A stretch of DNA of 64,000 nt from JAGQPD01 sp020426865 (GCA_041399065.1 JAWKTN010000009.1:124001-188000); one strand, 5' to 3'. Positions 53,870-63,577 are shown, counted from the stretch's first letter. The notes: generated by a model from the sequence alone, not told the origin. A program made the numbers and translations.

Positions 53870-54913
53870 ATGTCGCGGCGGCGGTTTGATGAGTTCGTTT
53901 TGGATGGTCAGCTTGGCGAAGGAACTGTGGGGACGATTTATCGTGCCGTCGAGATTGCGACCGGTACCGCATACGCCTTGAAGCTGTTGTTGCCAGCGGT
54001 CTGTAAGAATGACTTAGTGGTTTCGCGCTTTCGCCGTGAGATTACGATCCTCGAGAAACTGAATCATCCCCATATCGTCCAATATTTTGGTAGTGGGCAA
54101 CACCACGATCAATTGTTCTACGTGATGGAGTTGGTCGATGGCGGGACGCTCAAGGAATTGCTGATCACTGGCGGCACACTGCCGTGGCAAGAAACCGCCG
54201 AGTGCGGTTGCCAGATTGCCTCGGCTTTGCAGTATGCCCATAACCACGGTATCATCCATCGCGACTTGAAACCGGGCAATATTTTTCTGAACCTGCGCGG
54301 TGAAGTGAAGCTCGGTGATTTCGGGATTGCGTTGGACTTGCATGCCCATCAACTGACAGAATCGGGATTGACGGTTGGTACGTACGCGTACATGAGTCCC
54401 GAGCTGGTACGGGGGGTGCGGAATATTACGGGGAAATCGGACTTGTACGCGTTGGGGTGCGTACTGTTTGAGATGTTGTCTGGGCGTACCCCCTTTGTCG
54501 GCGACAACTTTGCCGAGATTTTCGCGCAGCATTTGGAGCATACGCCGCCGTCGATGGCCGATGTGGGTATTCCTTGTCCGCCGTCGATGGACCGGCTCAT
54601 TCATCAGTTGTTGGAGAAAGATCCGGAACGCCGCCCCTTCAATGCCCGGACGGTTCAGGGGGTACTGGGCGAACTGATTTATCCCGCCGGCCTGCCGACG
54701 ATGGGTGAGGATCGAGTGGAACGGCCCGATGGCGGGGAATTGGCAACCCAGGACGTTGCCGCGGCGGCAGCCGGTCCGCTGCAAGTTGCCCTGGCCAAAC
54801 GCATCGATACCAGTCAAAATCCCCAGGAGGTTTCCTGGTCGACGCTGTTGTGGGTGTTGGCGGGAATCGCCTTGGTGGTCATCTCCGTATCGATGTGGAC
54901 CAATTGGAAATAG
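53870..54913 (+). CDS. Single-pass Ser/Thr protein kinase
   Basis: 347 residues from ATG 53870. The kinase domain fills residues ~8-270: LGEGTVGTIYRA, Lys38, HRDLKPGNIF (His130-Asp132), DFG (150-152), GTYAYMSPE and the hydrophobic DLYALGCVLFEM helix, all catalytic residues present. The C-terminus has one transmembrane helix (LLWVLAGIALVVISVSMW) followed by almost nothing outside, so no external sensor is present and activation must come from inside or from a membrane partner. Gap of 110 bases to the agmatine genes. Confidence 0.9.
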   Translation: MSRRRFDEFVLDGQLGEGTVGTIYRAVEIATGTAYALKLLLPAVCKNDLVVSRFRREITILEKLNHPHIVQYFGSGQHHDQLFYVMELVDGGTLKELLITGGTLPWQETAECGCQIASALQYAHNHGIIHRDLKPGNIFLNLRGEVKLGDFGIALDLHAHQLTESGLTVGTYAYMSPELVRGVRNITGKSDLYALGCVLFEMLSGRTPFVGDNFAEIFAQHLEHTPPSMADVGIPCPPSMDRLIHQLLEKDPERRPFNARTVQGVLGELIYPAGLPTMGEDRVERPDGGELATQDVAAAAAGPLQVALAKRIDTSQNPQEVSWSTLLWVLAGIALVVISVSMWTNWK

Positions 54914-55023
54914 GGTTGACGTGTCGATCGGGCGCACCAGCGGGAAGCTACCGATGGGGTGTGTTGTTTCCCGTGGCAATTTGTGACATGTGACAATATT
55001 GTGTGTGTTAGGAGTATGCTATC

Positions 55024-55905
55024 GTGCCGGAAGCTTCACGTGTAATTCGCTTGGGATTGATACAACATGCTTGTCCGCCTGATCGATCGCGGGAAGAAAA
55101 TGTGGAGCATGCGGTCGGGATGATCCATCAAGCGGCGGCTGGCGGTGCCACTCTCGTGGCTACTCAGGAATTGTTCACGGGGTTTTATTTCCCACAAACG
55201 GAGAATGAATTCCGATTCGATTTGGCCGAATCGATTCCTGGCCCGACGACGGATCGGCTGTGTTCCGTCGCTCGTGAACGGCAGATTACGATCACCGCGT
55301 CGCTCTTCGAGAAACGAGCTCAGGGGTTGTATCACAACACCTCCGTGATGATTGATCCGCGGGGCACGATCATGGGCAAGTATCGAAAGATGCACATCCC
55401 CGACGACCCGCGGTTTTTCGAGAAATACTATTTCACCCCGGGTGATTTGGGTTGGAAAGTGTTTGAGACCGAACGGGCGCGTGCGGGACTGCTGGTCTGT
55501 TGGGACCAATGGTATCCCGAAGCGGCTCGGTTGACTTGCTTGGCTGGTGCTCAGATCCTGTTTTATCCCACCGCGATCGGTTGGTATCACGGGGAAACGC
55601 CGGAGGACCGCGTGGCACAGCGCGAGGCGTGGATTACAATCCAGCGATCGCATGCCATCAGCAATGGCGTTTATGTGGCGGCGATTAATCGAGTTGGTGT
55701 GGAGGATGACCTTACTTTTTGGGGTTCCAGTTTCGTGTGCGACCCGTGGGGGCGGATCGTGCAACAAGCAGATCCGGAAACCGAGCAGGTATTGATCGTG
55801 GATTGCGATTTAGACAACATCGAAACGGCCCGACGCGGTTGGCCGTTCCTGCGTGATCGTCGCATTGACGCGTATCAAGATCTCTGCCGCCGCTATGTGG
55901 ACTAG
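55024..55905 (+). CDS. aguB: N-carbamoylputrescine amidase (nitrilase superfamily)
   Basis: 293 residues from GTG 55024. The Glu-Lys-Cys triad of the carbon-nitrogen hydrolases is present: Glu49 in VATQELFTG, Lys122 in YRKMHIPDDP, Cys159 in LLVCWDQWYPEAARL. The sequence around the Cys and the HIPDDPRFFEKYYF block match N-carbamoylputrescine amidases, which hydrolyse N-carbamoylputrescine to putrescine, CO2 and ammonia. The agmatine deiminase gene follows after 11 bases, which makes the assignment firm. The two genes give the agmatine route to putrescine. Confidence 0.93.
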   Translation: MPEASRVIRLGLIQHACPPDRSREENVEHAVGMIHQAAAGGATLVATQELFTGFYFPQTENEFRFDLAESIPGPTTDRLCSVARERQITITASLFEKRAQGLYHNTSVMIDPRGTIMGKYRKMHIPDDPRFFEKYYFTPGDLGWKVFETERARAGLLVCWDQWYPEAARLTCLAGAQILFYPTAIGWYHGETPEDRVAQREAWITIQRSHAISNGVYVAAINRVGVEDDLTFWGSSFVCDPWGRIVQQADPETEQVLIVDCDLDNIETARRGWPFLRDRRIDAYQDLCRRYVD

Positions 55906-55916
55906 GTGACCTAAAT

Positions 55917-56933
55917 ATGTCGTGCGTTGATGACGATACATTTCGTGGTTTCTACATGCCCGCCGAATGGAGCCCATTGCGGCGATTGTGGGTGACACCG
56001 CCACACAATGCCGAGACTTGGCCGGGATGCCTTGAGGGAGCACAAGAGCAATTTGCTGAGTTCATGCGGATTGCAGGGATGTATCTGGAGGTCGCGACGA
56101 CGCCACAGTTGGGGATCGCCACGAACGATTCTTGGATTCGCGACTACGGACCCATATTTGTCATTAATGACGAAGGCCAAATCGCCTGCCATGATTTTCA
56201 ATTCAACGGCTGGGGAGGCAAGTATGAAACACGTAACCTCGACAACGAGGTGCCACGGCAGATCGCCCAACATCTGGACCTGCCATGCTGCACGCACTCG
56301 ATGGTGCTGGAAGGAGGGTCGATCGATGTCAATGGATGTGGGACGGTCATGACGACCCGGCAGTGCTTGCTCAACGAAAACCGAAATCCAGCGATGTCGA
56401 TCAAGGAAATCGAGGCCGAATTGCACCGTGCACTCGGGACCAGGCATGTGATCTGGCTGCCAGGGGGTATCGAAGGAGATGACACCGATGGACATATTGA
56501 TGATGTGGCGCGATTTGTCGATCCCCAAACTGTCTTAGCGCCGCGGGCAGCCCCCGAACATCCAGATTTCGCTGTGTTGGAGCGAAATTGGGACGCGCTG
56601 GGCCAGACGCGCGACCAAGATGGCCAGCCACTGCGTAGAATAGCTTTGCCGGTCCCGGAACCGATAAGCTATGATTATCCTCCGGATCGATGGGGACCGG
56701 GCGGGCTGCAAATGGTTCCTGCCAGCTACGCCAACTTTGTGATGGCCAATGGCGCCCTTCTGGTCCCGATTTTTGGTCAACGTACCGATGATTCGGCCCT
56801 GAAAATATTTTCCCAAACGTTGCCAGATTATTGTGTGATCGGAGTTCCAGCGGATTTACTGGTCGTGGGACTGGGGAGCTTGCATTGCCTCAGCCAACAA
56901 GAACCACAGCCAACAAGTATTTCGACTAACTGA
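55917..56933 (+). CDS. aguA: Agmatine deiminase
   Basis: 338 residues. A guanidine-modifying hydrolase of the peptidyl-arginine-deiminase fold: MPAEWSPLRRLWVTPPHN, TNDSWIRDYGPIF (Asp and Trp at the substrate), NGWGGKYE, HSMVLEGGSIDVNG (Glu), DTDGHIDDVARF (His) and the nucleophile Cys324 in GLGSLHCLSQQ. It converts agmatine to N-carbamoylputrescine, the substrate of the upstream aguB product, 11 bases away on the same strand. The HtrA-type gene follows within 50 bases and may be on the same transcript. Confidence 0.95.
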   Translation: MSCVDDDTFRGFYMPAEWSPLRRLWVTPPHNAETWPGCLEGAQEQFAEFMRIAGMYLEVATTPQLGIATNDSWIRDYGPIFVINDEGQIACHDFQFNGWGGKYETRNLDNEVPRQIAQHLDLPCCTHSMVLEGGSIDVNGCGTVMTTRQCLLNENRNPAMSIKEIEAELHRALGTRHVIWLPGGIEGDDTDGHIDDVARFVDPQTVLAPRAAPEHPDFAVLERNWDALGQTRDQDGQPLRRIALPVPEPISYDYPPDRWGPGGLQMVPASYANFVMANGALLVPIFGQRTDDSALKIFSQTLPDYCVIGVPADLLVVGLGSLHCLSQQEPQPTSISTN

Positions 56934-56978
56934 CACGGCGCCTGTTGATCGCCTGTGTTCATGAAATTGCGGAAGTGC

Positions 56979-58268
56979 ATGATGAAGAATCACCAGTCCA
57001 TGACGCCCGACAATACGCCGCCTTCCGCCCGTGATAATCGCCGGGCCGTGGGGGGGGCGCGAGACTGGCTGCCGCTGGTCGCCGTCGGATTGCTTGCCTT
57101 TCTCAGCGGACGTTACATCTATACACACGCAGCGTCGCATGATCTCCAAACCAAGGCGGGTAGCTTTCCACGGGATGCTCAAGAAAAAGTCGAATTCGTA
57201 GCGGCGCAACCGGGCGAAGCGGTTGTGAGCCCGCCGGACGCGCCACCTCGGCGCGTCACACCACGTGGAAACATGTCGCAAGAGGAACTGTCCACCATCG
57301 ACCTCTTTCGCCGCTGTTCCCCCTCAGTTGTATTTATCAATAGTTCGGCAGTCCGCCGAAACGGTTTCTCGCTCGACGCTACCGAAATCCCGACAGGGAC
57401 CGGGTCGGGTTTTATTTGGGATGACAAGGGCCATATCGTCACGAATTTTCATGTGATCGAAAATGCCAATCGAGCGAAAGTCGTGTTGTCCAACCAGGAG
57501 TCGTATGACGCCGAGCTCGTAGGGGTTGCTCCTGACAAAGATCTGGCCGTGCTCAAGATCGAAGTTCCCGACCACGATCTGCCGGCAATCGCGGTCGGAA
57601 CTTCGGAAGACTTGCAGGTGGGACAGTCTGTTTTCGCGATTGGAAATCCGTTCGGATTCGATCAGACACTGACAACGGGCGTGATTAGCGGGCTGGATCG
57701 TCAGATTCGGTCCCGTACCGACAGACGTATTGATGGAGTGATTCAGACCGACGCGGCGATCAACCCGGGCAATTCCGGCGGGCCGCTGCTTGATAGCGCC
57801 GGTCGGTTGATCGGTGTCAATACGGCGATCCTCAGCCCGTCCGGGGCGTACGCTGGTATCGGCTTTGCCATCCCCGTGGATATCGTCAACCGCATCGTGC
57901 CACAGTTGATAACCTATGGCCGCGTCATTCGCCCGGTTCTCGGGGTTGGTTTGGCGAACAGCGGAGTCACTCGGCGGTTAGGGATCAAGGGGCTCTTGGT
58001 GACCCATGTTGCTCCCAACTCAACAGCCCATGCTGCTGGGGTTGTTCCTACGCAAATGGACGAAAATGGCGATATCCTGCTGGGGGATATTATTCTTAAG
58101 GTCGACGAAGTCGAGATTGCTGGTGAGGAAGATCTGCATGATTTTCTCGAATCGCACAAGATCGGCGATCCGGTGACCATTACGGTGCTGCGAGGCGTAG
58201 GGACTCGTGGACAAAAACAAGTTCGTCTGGCAGCTCGCCTGCGCGATCTGCCGCCCGGCGACGAGTGA
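56979..58268 (+). CDS. HtrA/DegP-type serine protease with PDZ domain
   Basis: 429 residues from ATG 56979, preceded by GGAAG; GTG 56955 or ATG 56961 could extend it. One N-terminal transmembrane helix (WLPLVAVGLLAFLSGRYI) anchors it. Trypsin-like domain with His158 in TNFHVIENA, Asp188 in DKDLAVLKI and Ser266 in NPGNSGGPLL. A single PDZ domain follows (LGVGLANSGVTRRLGIKGLLV, LLGDIILKVDEVEI). It would act in the periplasm on misfolded exported proteins. The gene ends 52 bases before an insertion sequence. Confidence 0.93.
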   Translation: MMKNHQSMTPDNTPPSARDNRRAVGGARDWLPLVAVGLLAFLSGRYIYTHAASHDLQTKAGSFPRDAQEKVEFVAAQPGEAVVSPPDAPPRRVTPRGNMSQEELSTIDLFRRCSPSVVFINSSAVRRNGFSLDATEIPTGTGSGFIWDDKGHIVTNFHVIENANRAKVVLSNQESYDAELVGVAPDKDLAVLKIEVPDHDLPAIAVGTSEDLQVGQSVFAIGNPFGFDQTLTTGVISGLDRQIRSRTDRRIDGVIQTDAAINPGNSGGPLLDSAGRLIGVNTAILSPSGAYAGIGFAIPVDIVNRIVPQLITYGRVIRPVLGVGLANSGVTRRLGIKGLLVTHVAPNSTAHAAGVVPTQMDENGDILLGDIILKVDEVEIAGEEDLHDFLESHKIGDPVTITVLRGVGTRGQKQVRLAARLRDLPPGDE

Positions 58269-58320
58269 AATGAAACAAGGGAACCGTCACCGCTGTCGGT
58301 CCATCTTCCCTGGCCGGTAA

Positions 58321-59643
58321 GGGCCTGCTCAAAAAATAACTTTTACAACTTTGTTCGCCGCGGTTGAATCGTATAGTTCCATTCGCCATGGAACGTCTCG
58401 CGTTTAATCTTAATCCGAGAGAGTTCCGCATCAGTCACTCTGGTCTTGATTGGGTACGTGTTATCGTCGATCGCGGCTTCTACAATGAGGCCTTTGGTGG
58501 TGCGTGTGTTGGCGATTAGATTGACAATCGTCTGAAGACATACCAGTGGCTTGCCTCGCCAATTCTGCGTGATGAAGCTGAACAGTCGGTGTTCGATCTT
58601 GTTCCACTTGCTTGTTCCCGGTGGAAAGTGCCGTACAACTAGTTGCAAGTCAAGTTTATTTGCAAGTTCCTGCAGACAAACTTTCCACAATCGATTACAA
58701 CTGCTGTTGCTGCCGCCTCCGTCGGCCGTGATCAACAGCTGACGTGCTTTCGGAAAACGGCTCCGGCCCATTTTGCGCCACCATTGCAGAATGCTGTTGG
58801 TGGCAAACTGTGCTGTATCGTGATCGATACCAACACTTACCCATCGTTGATTGTTGCGTAGGATCGTAGACTCCATAGGGAATTGCCTTACCCAGAGTCT
58901 TGTCCTGAAAGTCATGTGTTCGGACAAGTTCTGGAGTACCCTGAGGATGCCATTCCCGTCCAGAATTCTTAAAATCCCCGACTAATTCCTTCTTTTTCGT
59001 GTCCACCGAGATGGCAGGTTGCCCGCGCCGTAAGAACCGCTGAACACTCGAATTGATCTATTCGAATTGCGCATTGCGATCGGGGTGCGAGCGGCTTTCG
59101 CGCGTTTTGCTGTTCGCTTGCAGGCTATAGCCCGCTCCATGAAGCAAGCTGGCCACCGTTGTAGCACACACGGAATGTCCAATTCGAGTAAGCTCTTCCG
59201 CAAGCCTGCGAGTGCTCTTGCAGGTCCATCGGAGCGGCGATTCAGGATCGCCACGAGTGACAGGGCCGACCAACGACTCAAGGGCTCTCACCAAGTCTGG
59301 ATCCGTATCAATCAATCGATGGCGACCGCCACCCTCCCGGCGAACACGATGTGCTTCAGCCTCGCGTTCTCGCTTCGGTAGCTCCAACTCGCGCAAACCT
59401 GCGAGGATCGTTGGTCGAGACAGCCCTGTTGCTCGCGAAACCAACGAAATACCCCCATAACCCAGGTCGCGCGCCTCGCTTGCGGCCCATTGCCGACGCC
59501 CCCTTTCGCTCAGTTCAGGAGCCAAGGCCTTGTATTTTCGACGAATCCGCGCGACAGTTGTTGCATCCATGATCGCGACAGTGTCGCATCATTTTTCAGT
59601 TTCACGCAATACCAAGTTGTAAAAGTTATTTTTGAGCAGGCCC
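58321..59643. mobile_element. ISAzo13-like insertion sequence, inactive, 1323 bp
   Basis: Terminal inverted repeats GGGCCTGCTCAAAAA... at 58321 and its complement ending at 59643 match over about 30 bp with a single-base length difference in the A run. TAA is found on both flanks (58318-58320 and 59644-59646), a likely 3-bp target duplication. It carries one transposase gene broken by two lesions and no passenger genes. The element lies between the HtrA-type gene and the RAYT-like gene. Confidence 0.85.
58343..59570 (-). pseudogene. ISAzo13-family transposase, broken by a stop and a frameshift
   Basis: From ATG 59570 the frame reads as an ISAzo13-type transposase (ALAPELSERGRRQWAASEA, LSRPTILAGLREL, CATTVASLLHGAGYSLQA). 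At 59058-59060 a TAG follows NAQFE where Tyr is expected. The same frame continues (RFLRRGQPAISVDTKKKEL, DFQDKTLGKAIPYGVYD) to about 58865, where one extra C (GATCCTACG instead of GATCTACG) shifts it; the remainder (NNQRWVSVGIDHDTAQF, FPPGTSKWNKIEHRLFSF) is in the next frame to 58343. Undoing the two changes would restore a protein of about 408 residues. The domain-III histidine/acidic blocks look unharmed. Confidence 0.85.
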
Positions 59644-59921
59644 TAAGATGAAACTTGGTCAGTGACGTACACGTTGGCCCAGGCTGCGACCGGCTTCTTG
59701 CGGCCTTCTTCAAGCAAATCTCTGGGGAAAGCTAGCAGTGCTGTCACGGCCGTGGAGTCCGTGGCAAGTTGCTGATATTCAGTATGTTCACTAGTTGCCG
59801 GGTGTGTACGCATATATGTATAGTATATGGATGGCACTGTAAGGGTGCGGTCTTGTGGGAGTGCGGCAGCGTCTTGGGCTTTGTGAGCCAAATTGATTGG
59901 GTCAAGTTAGGAGGAAGAGTC

Positions 59922-61043
59922 ATGGCATCGGGAGCACGTGGTGAGATCTTTGATCCGTTGCAGCCAGGGGTGTATCACTGTTGGAACCGTTTTACGCGGT
60001 CGCTGTTTTTGTTGGGACATGTCATGCAGGCCGATGGCGTGAGGATTCATCGGATGGGGTTTGCACTCAGTCTGCAAGTGACCTTGGCCGGTTTGTTCTG
60101 CGTGGACATCACGAGTTACGCGACGCTGGACAATCACTTTCACATGATCGTCCGAAACCGGCCGGACTTACGGGGTAGGTTGAGTGACCGTGAAGTGGCT
60201 AGGCGGTGGATCATGCTCATGCGAATTAAACGAAATGGTCGTTGGATTGTGGCGGAGCCGACGGAGAAGGAGATTGATGCCCAATTACGCAGGCCGGTTC
60301 AAGCGGGAACCCGCAAGCCGGGGGCGGGGACAACGCGGCCGCCCCATCCGAATCGGGCGAGCGAATTGCGCGAGCGACTATGCGATATGTCGTGGTTGAT
60401 GGGAGTCTTTGAGGAGTGCATTTCGCGATACGTCAACCGTCTAGACGGGACGAAGGGGACCTGTTGGGAGGGTGCCTATCAGGCGAAGAAGTTGGAGGAC
60501 GACACGGCGACGTTGTGCTGCAGCACGTACGTGGATTTGAATTGGATTCGAGCGGCGAAGGCGAAGACTCCGGAGGACTCAACATATACGTCGATTGGCG
60601 AACGGCTCCGTGACCTAAAGCGGCGAGAGAAGGAAGGGATGTCGCCGGAGGAGGCGGCGTTGGAACCGGACAGCTGGTTAAGTCCGGTATTTTTGGATGA
60701 GCGGTTGCCGATCAACGATCCTAGGTTGGGGATGTCCAGCAATGGCAAGCGGCTCTCGGACAAGGGGTACTTATCGGGGATCCCCCTGAATTCGTACATC
60801 AACTTGGTGGAACTTGTGGGACGACGGATGGATGGGGACGATGAGGGGGCGATCCCGGAGGACCTGCCGCCGATTTTCGAGCGGATGGGACTTCAGCTGG
60901 AGGGGTTTGTCCACGCAGTGAAGAACTACGAGACGATATTTGGCAGGGTGGTTGGCAAGCCGGAGGCGGTGGAGGCGCACGCGAAGGCGAACGGGCGCAA
61001 CTGGCACTGGGGAATCTCCGGGTGCCGCGAGGCCTTTGGCTAA
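59922..61043 (+). CDS. REP-associated tyrosine transposase-like protein (Y1 HUH family)
   Basis: 373 residues from ATG 59922 with an excellent AGGAGGAAGAG site. The HUH pair is His72-Phe-His74 in LDNHFHMIV; the single catalytic Tyr is Tyr170 in SRYVN, both in the right order. GVYHCWNRFTRSLFLLG opens the domain. The protein is about twice the size of enterobacterial RAYTs, as in the planctomycete branch, with a C-terminal extension of unknown role. RAYT proteins nick single-stranded DNA at REP-like palindromes. An array of short palindromes begins about 340 bases downstream. Confidence 0.85.
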   Translation: MASGARGEIFDPLQPGVYHCWNRFTRSLFLLGHVMQADGVRIHRMGFALSLQVTLAGLFCVDITSYATLDNHFHMIVRNRPDLRGRLSDREVARRWIMLMRIKRNGRWIVAEPTEKEIDAQLRRPVQAGTRKPGAGTTRPPHPNRASELRERLCDMSWLMGVFEECISRYVNRLDGTKGTCWEGAYQAKKLEDDTATLCCSTYVDLNWIRAAKAKTPEDSTYTSIGERLRDLKRREKEGMSPEEAALEPDSWLSPVFLDERLPINDPRLGMSSNGKRLSDKGYLSGIPLNSYINLVELVGRRMDGDDEGAIPEDLPPIFERMGLQLEGFVHAVKNYETIFGRVVGKPEAVEAHAKANGRNWHWGISGCREAFG

Positions 61044-61370
61044 CGGACAGGCGGCATGGCGTTGGCAGCACCAGTGGCAGTCGGCGGTCGAGCGATCAAC
61101 TATCACAGCGTGATCTGCGGGAAGTCGTCAAACCAAGACCATTACGTTGAATCTATAACCGCCCAACGGGCGAAGTCAAAAACGGGGGGATGCCGCCGTC
61201 AGCGTTATCGGAGCGCGCACATTTCCGTGGTTCGTATTCGGAACGAAGATTTTCGGAGTTAGGAATTCTCGGTCAGGGCGTCTGGGGCACAATGAAAGAT
61301 CACCATCTGCCACGGACATAGTCTCGCCAAGGCCCCTAGTCTTCTTGGGTCTCCTGGACTTCGCATCTTA
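61044..61370. other. Spacer between RAYT-like gene and palindrome array
   Basis: No gene is recognised in these 327 bases. Short frames on either strand (61056-61262, 61259-61540) lack protein character or a ribosome-binding site. It leads straight into the repeat array and may be part of the same mobile unit. Confidence 0.4.
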
Positions 61371-62000
61371 CCAGCCTTCAAGAGGTAGAGTCTCTTGAAA
61401 TCGCACCTGAACGGCCCGAGCGTATTTTGCCTGTAATCTATATTTCGCCCACCTGCCCAGGATTCACCATTTTTCCAGGCTCCGGATGGTAGAGTCTCTG
61501 GGATTCCGGCCGCCATTCTGTCAACTGTAAAGTCGTGCAAAAAATCTTAAATTTCTATGGTTTCTGCTGGCGCCGTTCGCGCGGCCGAAATGTAGAGTCT
61601 CTACGATTTTCAGCTCCGGATGGTAGAGTCTCTGGGATTCCGGCCGCCATTTTGTCAACTGAAAAGTGGCGTAAAAAATTCTAAATTCCGATAGTTTCTG
61701 CTGACGCTATTCGCTCGGCCAAAATGTAGAGTCTCTATGATTCAATAGTAGGCAAGATAGTCCGCTATGTTGCGCATATTTCCTATTTTCGCAGCCCGCC
61801 CCGGTTTGCCACGGTTTTCAATGACGCGCAGGCAAACCGCCTATACTTCGTATAGCTCCTATTCGCGCAGTCCACCCCGATTTGCCAGGCTCCGGGTGAT
61901 AGCGGGTGATAGAGTCTCTTGGATTCAGCCCAGCCGTGTTATCTAGTGTAAAATCACGAAAAGAATTTTAAATCGATAGTTTTTGGGCTTAACGAGGAGT
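61371..62000. repeat. Imperfect tandem array built around the palindrome TAGAGTCTCT(A)
   Basis: TAGAGTCTCT occurs six times: 61386, 61490, 61593, 61624, 61727 and 61910. Two long units of 134 bp (61479-61612 and 61613-61746) match over their length, each with GCTCCGGATGGTAGAGTCTCTGG near the start and an ATGTAGAGTCTCTA copy near the end. Partial units flank them at 61371 and 61899. A different local repeat (CCTATT-CGCAG-CC-CCCCG-TTTGCCA) occurs at 61782 and 61858. At 61592-61604 the palindrome is GTAGAG-T-CTCTAC. No ORF spans it. Confidence 0.8.
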
Positions 62001-62089
62001 CAGCGCCCTGACGTCAGGCGTTCCGCTCGGCCCCCAGCTTTGCAGTCCCCTAGTCGAGATCCTCACGAGCGGATCCGTTGCCACCGGTT

Positions 62090-63577
62090 CTACTCGCCGC
62101 CTCCATTCTTGTAGCCCTTCAGTTTTTCTTTCAGCATCGACCTGGTTCCCTCATGTTGTGGATCATCTGCTAAATTCCTCGTTTCTTGCGGGTCGGCTTC
62201 CATGTCGTACAACTGGTGCCCAGCCTCCCCGTCGCCCCCCCAAATGGTATACCGCCAGCGATTGGTCCGTACGCTATATCCGACCTGCCTGCCGCGGTTG
62301 ACTTGCGTATATGCAGCATCCTTAACCGCAATCTCAGTCGACTCAAGAACTCGCCGCAAACTCACTCCGTCTAAATAATCAGGTGCAGACAATCCACACA
62401 AATCCGCCAGGGTCGGATAGATGTCTACGAGCTCCGTCAGTGATTCAGTAACGCGGCCATTACCACGCATGTCAGGGGCGGAAATGATTAGTGGAACTCG
62501 CGCAGAATTCTCGAATAGGCTCATCTTTTGCCAGAGACCGTGTTGATACATATGGTAGCCGTGGTCACTTGTCATCACCACGACGGTGCGATCCCTTAAC
62601 CCCAAGCGGTCGAGGCACTCGAGTACTCGGCCAACCTGCGCGTCCATAAACGAGATAGACGCCCAATAGCCTTGTATCGCCTGCTGTCGCAAACCGTCTG
62701 TCATGTTCTGCTGCTCCGCTTTGGCACTGCCATAGGCTGCTGATGGCCTGCGGGCGATGTCGTCGGGAGACAGAGTCGGCAGGTGGATCGATGTGCTAGG
62801 GTACATGTCGAAGTATTTCTTAGGAGACACGTACGGCGTATGGGGCCGGTAAAAACCGACGGCCAGAAAAAACGGTTTGTCGCGATATTCTTCCAACAAG
62901 CTAATCGCCGCCGTAGCGACCAATCCGTCGGTCTGTTCCAATCCCTCACCCGACGCTGCGTGCCAGCTGAGAGTTCCCCCGTAGCTACCTGGCCTCAAGG
63001 AAAAAACCTGATTCTCCTCCGCCTTGTCACGTCCCGCCGGATTGACGACGAAATCCCACGAAAGCAAATCGTCCAGGCCACTGGTACCGATCTGACCTGG
63101 AACCCCATAATGGTAGAGCTTACCGATTCGCGCCACTTGATAGTTGTGTTGTCGAAACAGCTGAGGCAGGGTGACCGTATCCGGGATGAATTCGCGGAAG
63201 TGGGGTGTGCCGGTATAATCAGTCGAAAATCGTCCGGCTCGCGGATTGGTCACGATCCGTGTCGCATTCGGCCGACGCCCTGTCAAAAACGAAGTGCGGC
63301 TAGGACTACATAGCGGATACTGACAATAGGCGTGATCAAACCGCACGCCCTGCCTGGCAAGCGCATCGATATGTGGTGTTCTTACGATCGAATTGCCGTA
63401 GCAACCCAAATCGCAGTTCAAGTCGTCCGCAATCAGGAACAACACGTTAAGGGGTTCTGCAGCCGTTGAATAGCTGAATAATTCGCAGCAAAGGAAAAGT
63501 GCCAGGCCACGCGACAATAGCAGATAGAGCCGCCATCTTTTCCACCTTGTACCGCTGAAATCGTAGACACCGATCAT
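62090..63577 (-). CDS. Formylglycine sulfatase, iduronate-2-sulfatase-like
   Basis: 495 residues, ATG 63577 with GGAG nine bases upstream; signal peptide cut near STAAE. Metal aspartates in FLIADDLNCDLGCYG (Asp51, Asp52). The CxPSR-type site is CSPSRTSFLTGRRP with Cys90, to be converted to formylglycine. MTSDHGYHMYQHGLWQKMSLFE holds the C-terminal metal site and Lys. The overall layout (YCQYPLCSPSRTS, GFYRPHTPYVSPKKYFD) is that of the iduronate-2-sulfatase/choline-sulfatase-like group in planctomycetes, which desulfate algal polysaccharides. The substrate is not defined. No anaerobic maturase gene in the window. Confidence 0.92.
   Translation of the reverse strand: MIGVYDFSGTRWKRWRLYLLLSRGLALFLCCELFSYSTAAEPLNVLFLIADDLNCDLGCYGNSIVRTPHIDALARQGVRFDHAYCQYPLCSPSRTSFLTGRRPNATRIVTNPRAGRFSTDYTGTPHFREFIPDTVTLPQLFRQHNYQVARIGKLYHYGVPGQIGTSGLDDLLSWDFVVNPAGRDKAEENQVFSLRPGSYGGTLSWHAASGEGLEQTDGLVATAAISLLEEYRDKPFFLAVGFYRPHTPYVSPKKYFDMYPSTSIHLPTLSPDDIARRPSAAYGSAKAEQQNMTDGLRQQAIQGYWASISFMDAQVGRVLECLDRLGLRDRTVVVMTSDHGYHMYQHGLWQKMSLFENSARVPLIISAPDMRGNGRVTESLTELVDIYPTLADLCGLSAPDYLDGVSLRRVLESTEIAVKDAAYTQVNRGRQVGYSVRTNRWRYTIWGGDGEAGHQLYDMEADPQETRNLADDPQHEGTRSMLKEKLKGYKNGGGE

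Noticed and set aside
59643..59891. 82-codon minus-strand ORF beside the IS
   Set aside because: It ends at the IS border and has partly protein-like text, so a gene fragment cut by the IS was considered, but the other flank of the IS does not continue it and no family is recognised.
61371..62000. CRISPR array
   Set aside because: Repeats are short palindromes at uneven spacing inside longer tandem units; there are no regular spacers and no cas genes.
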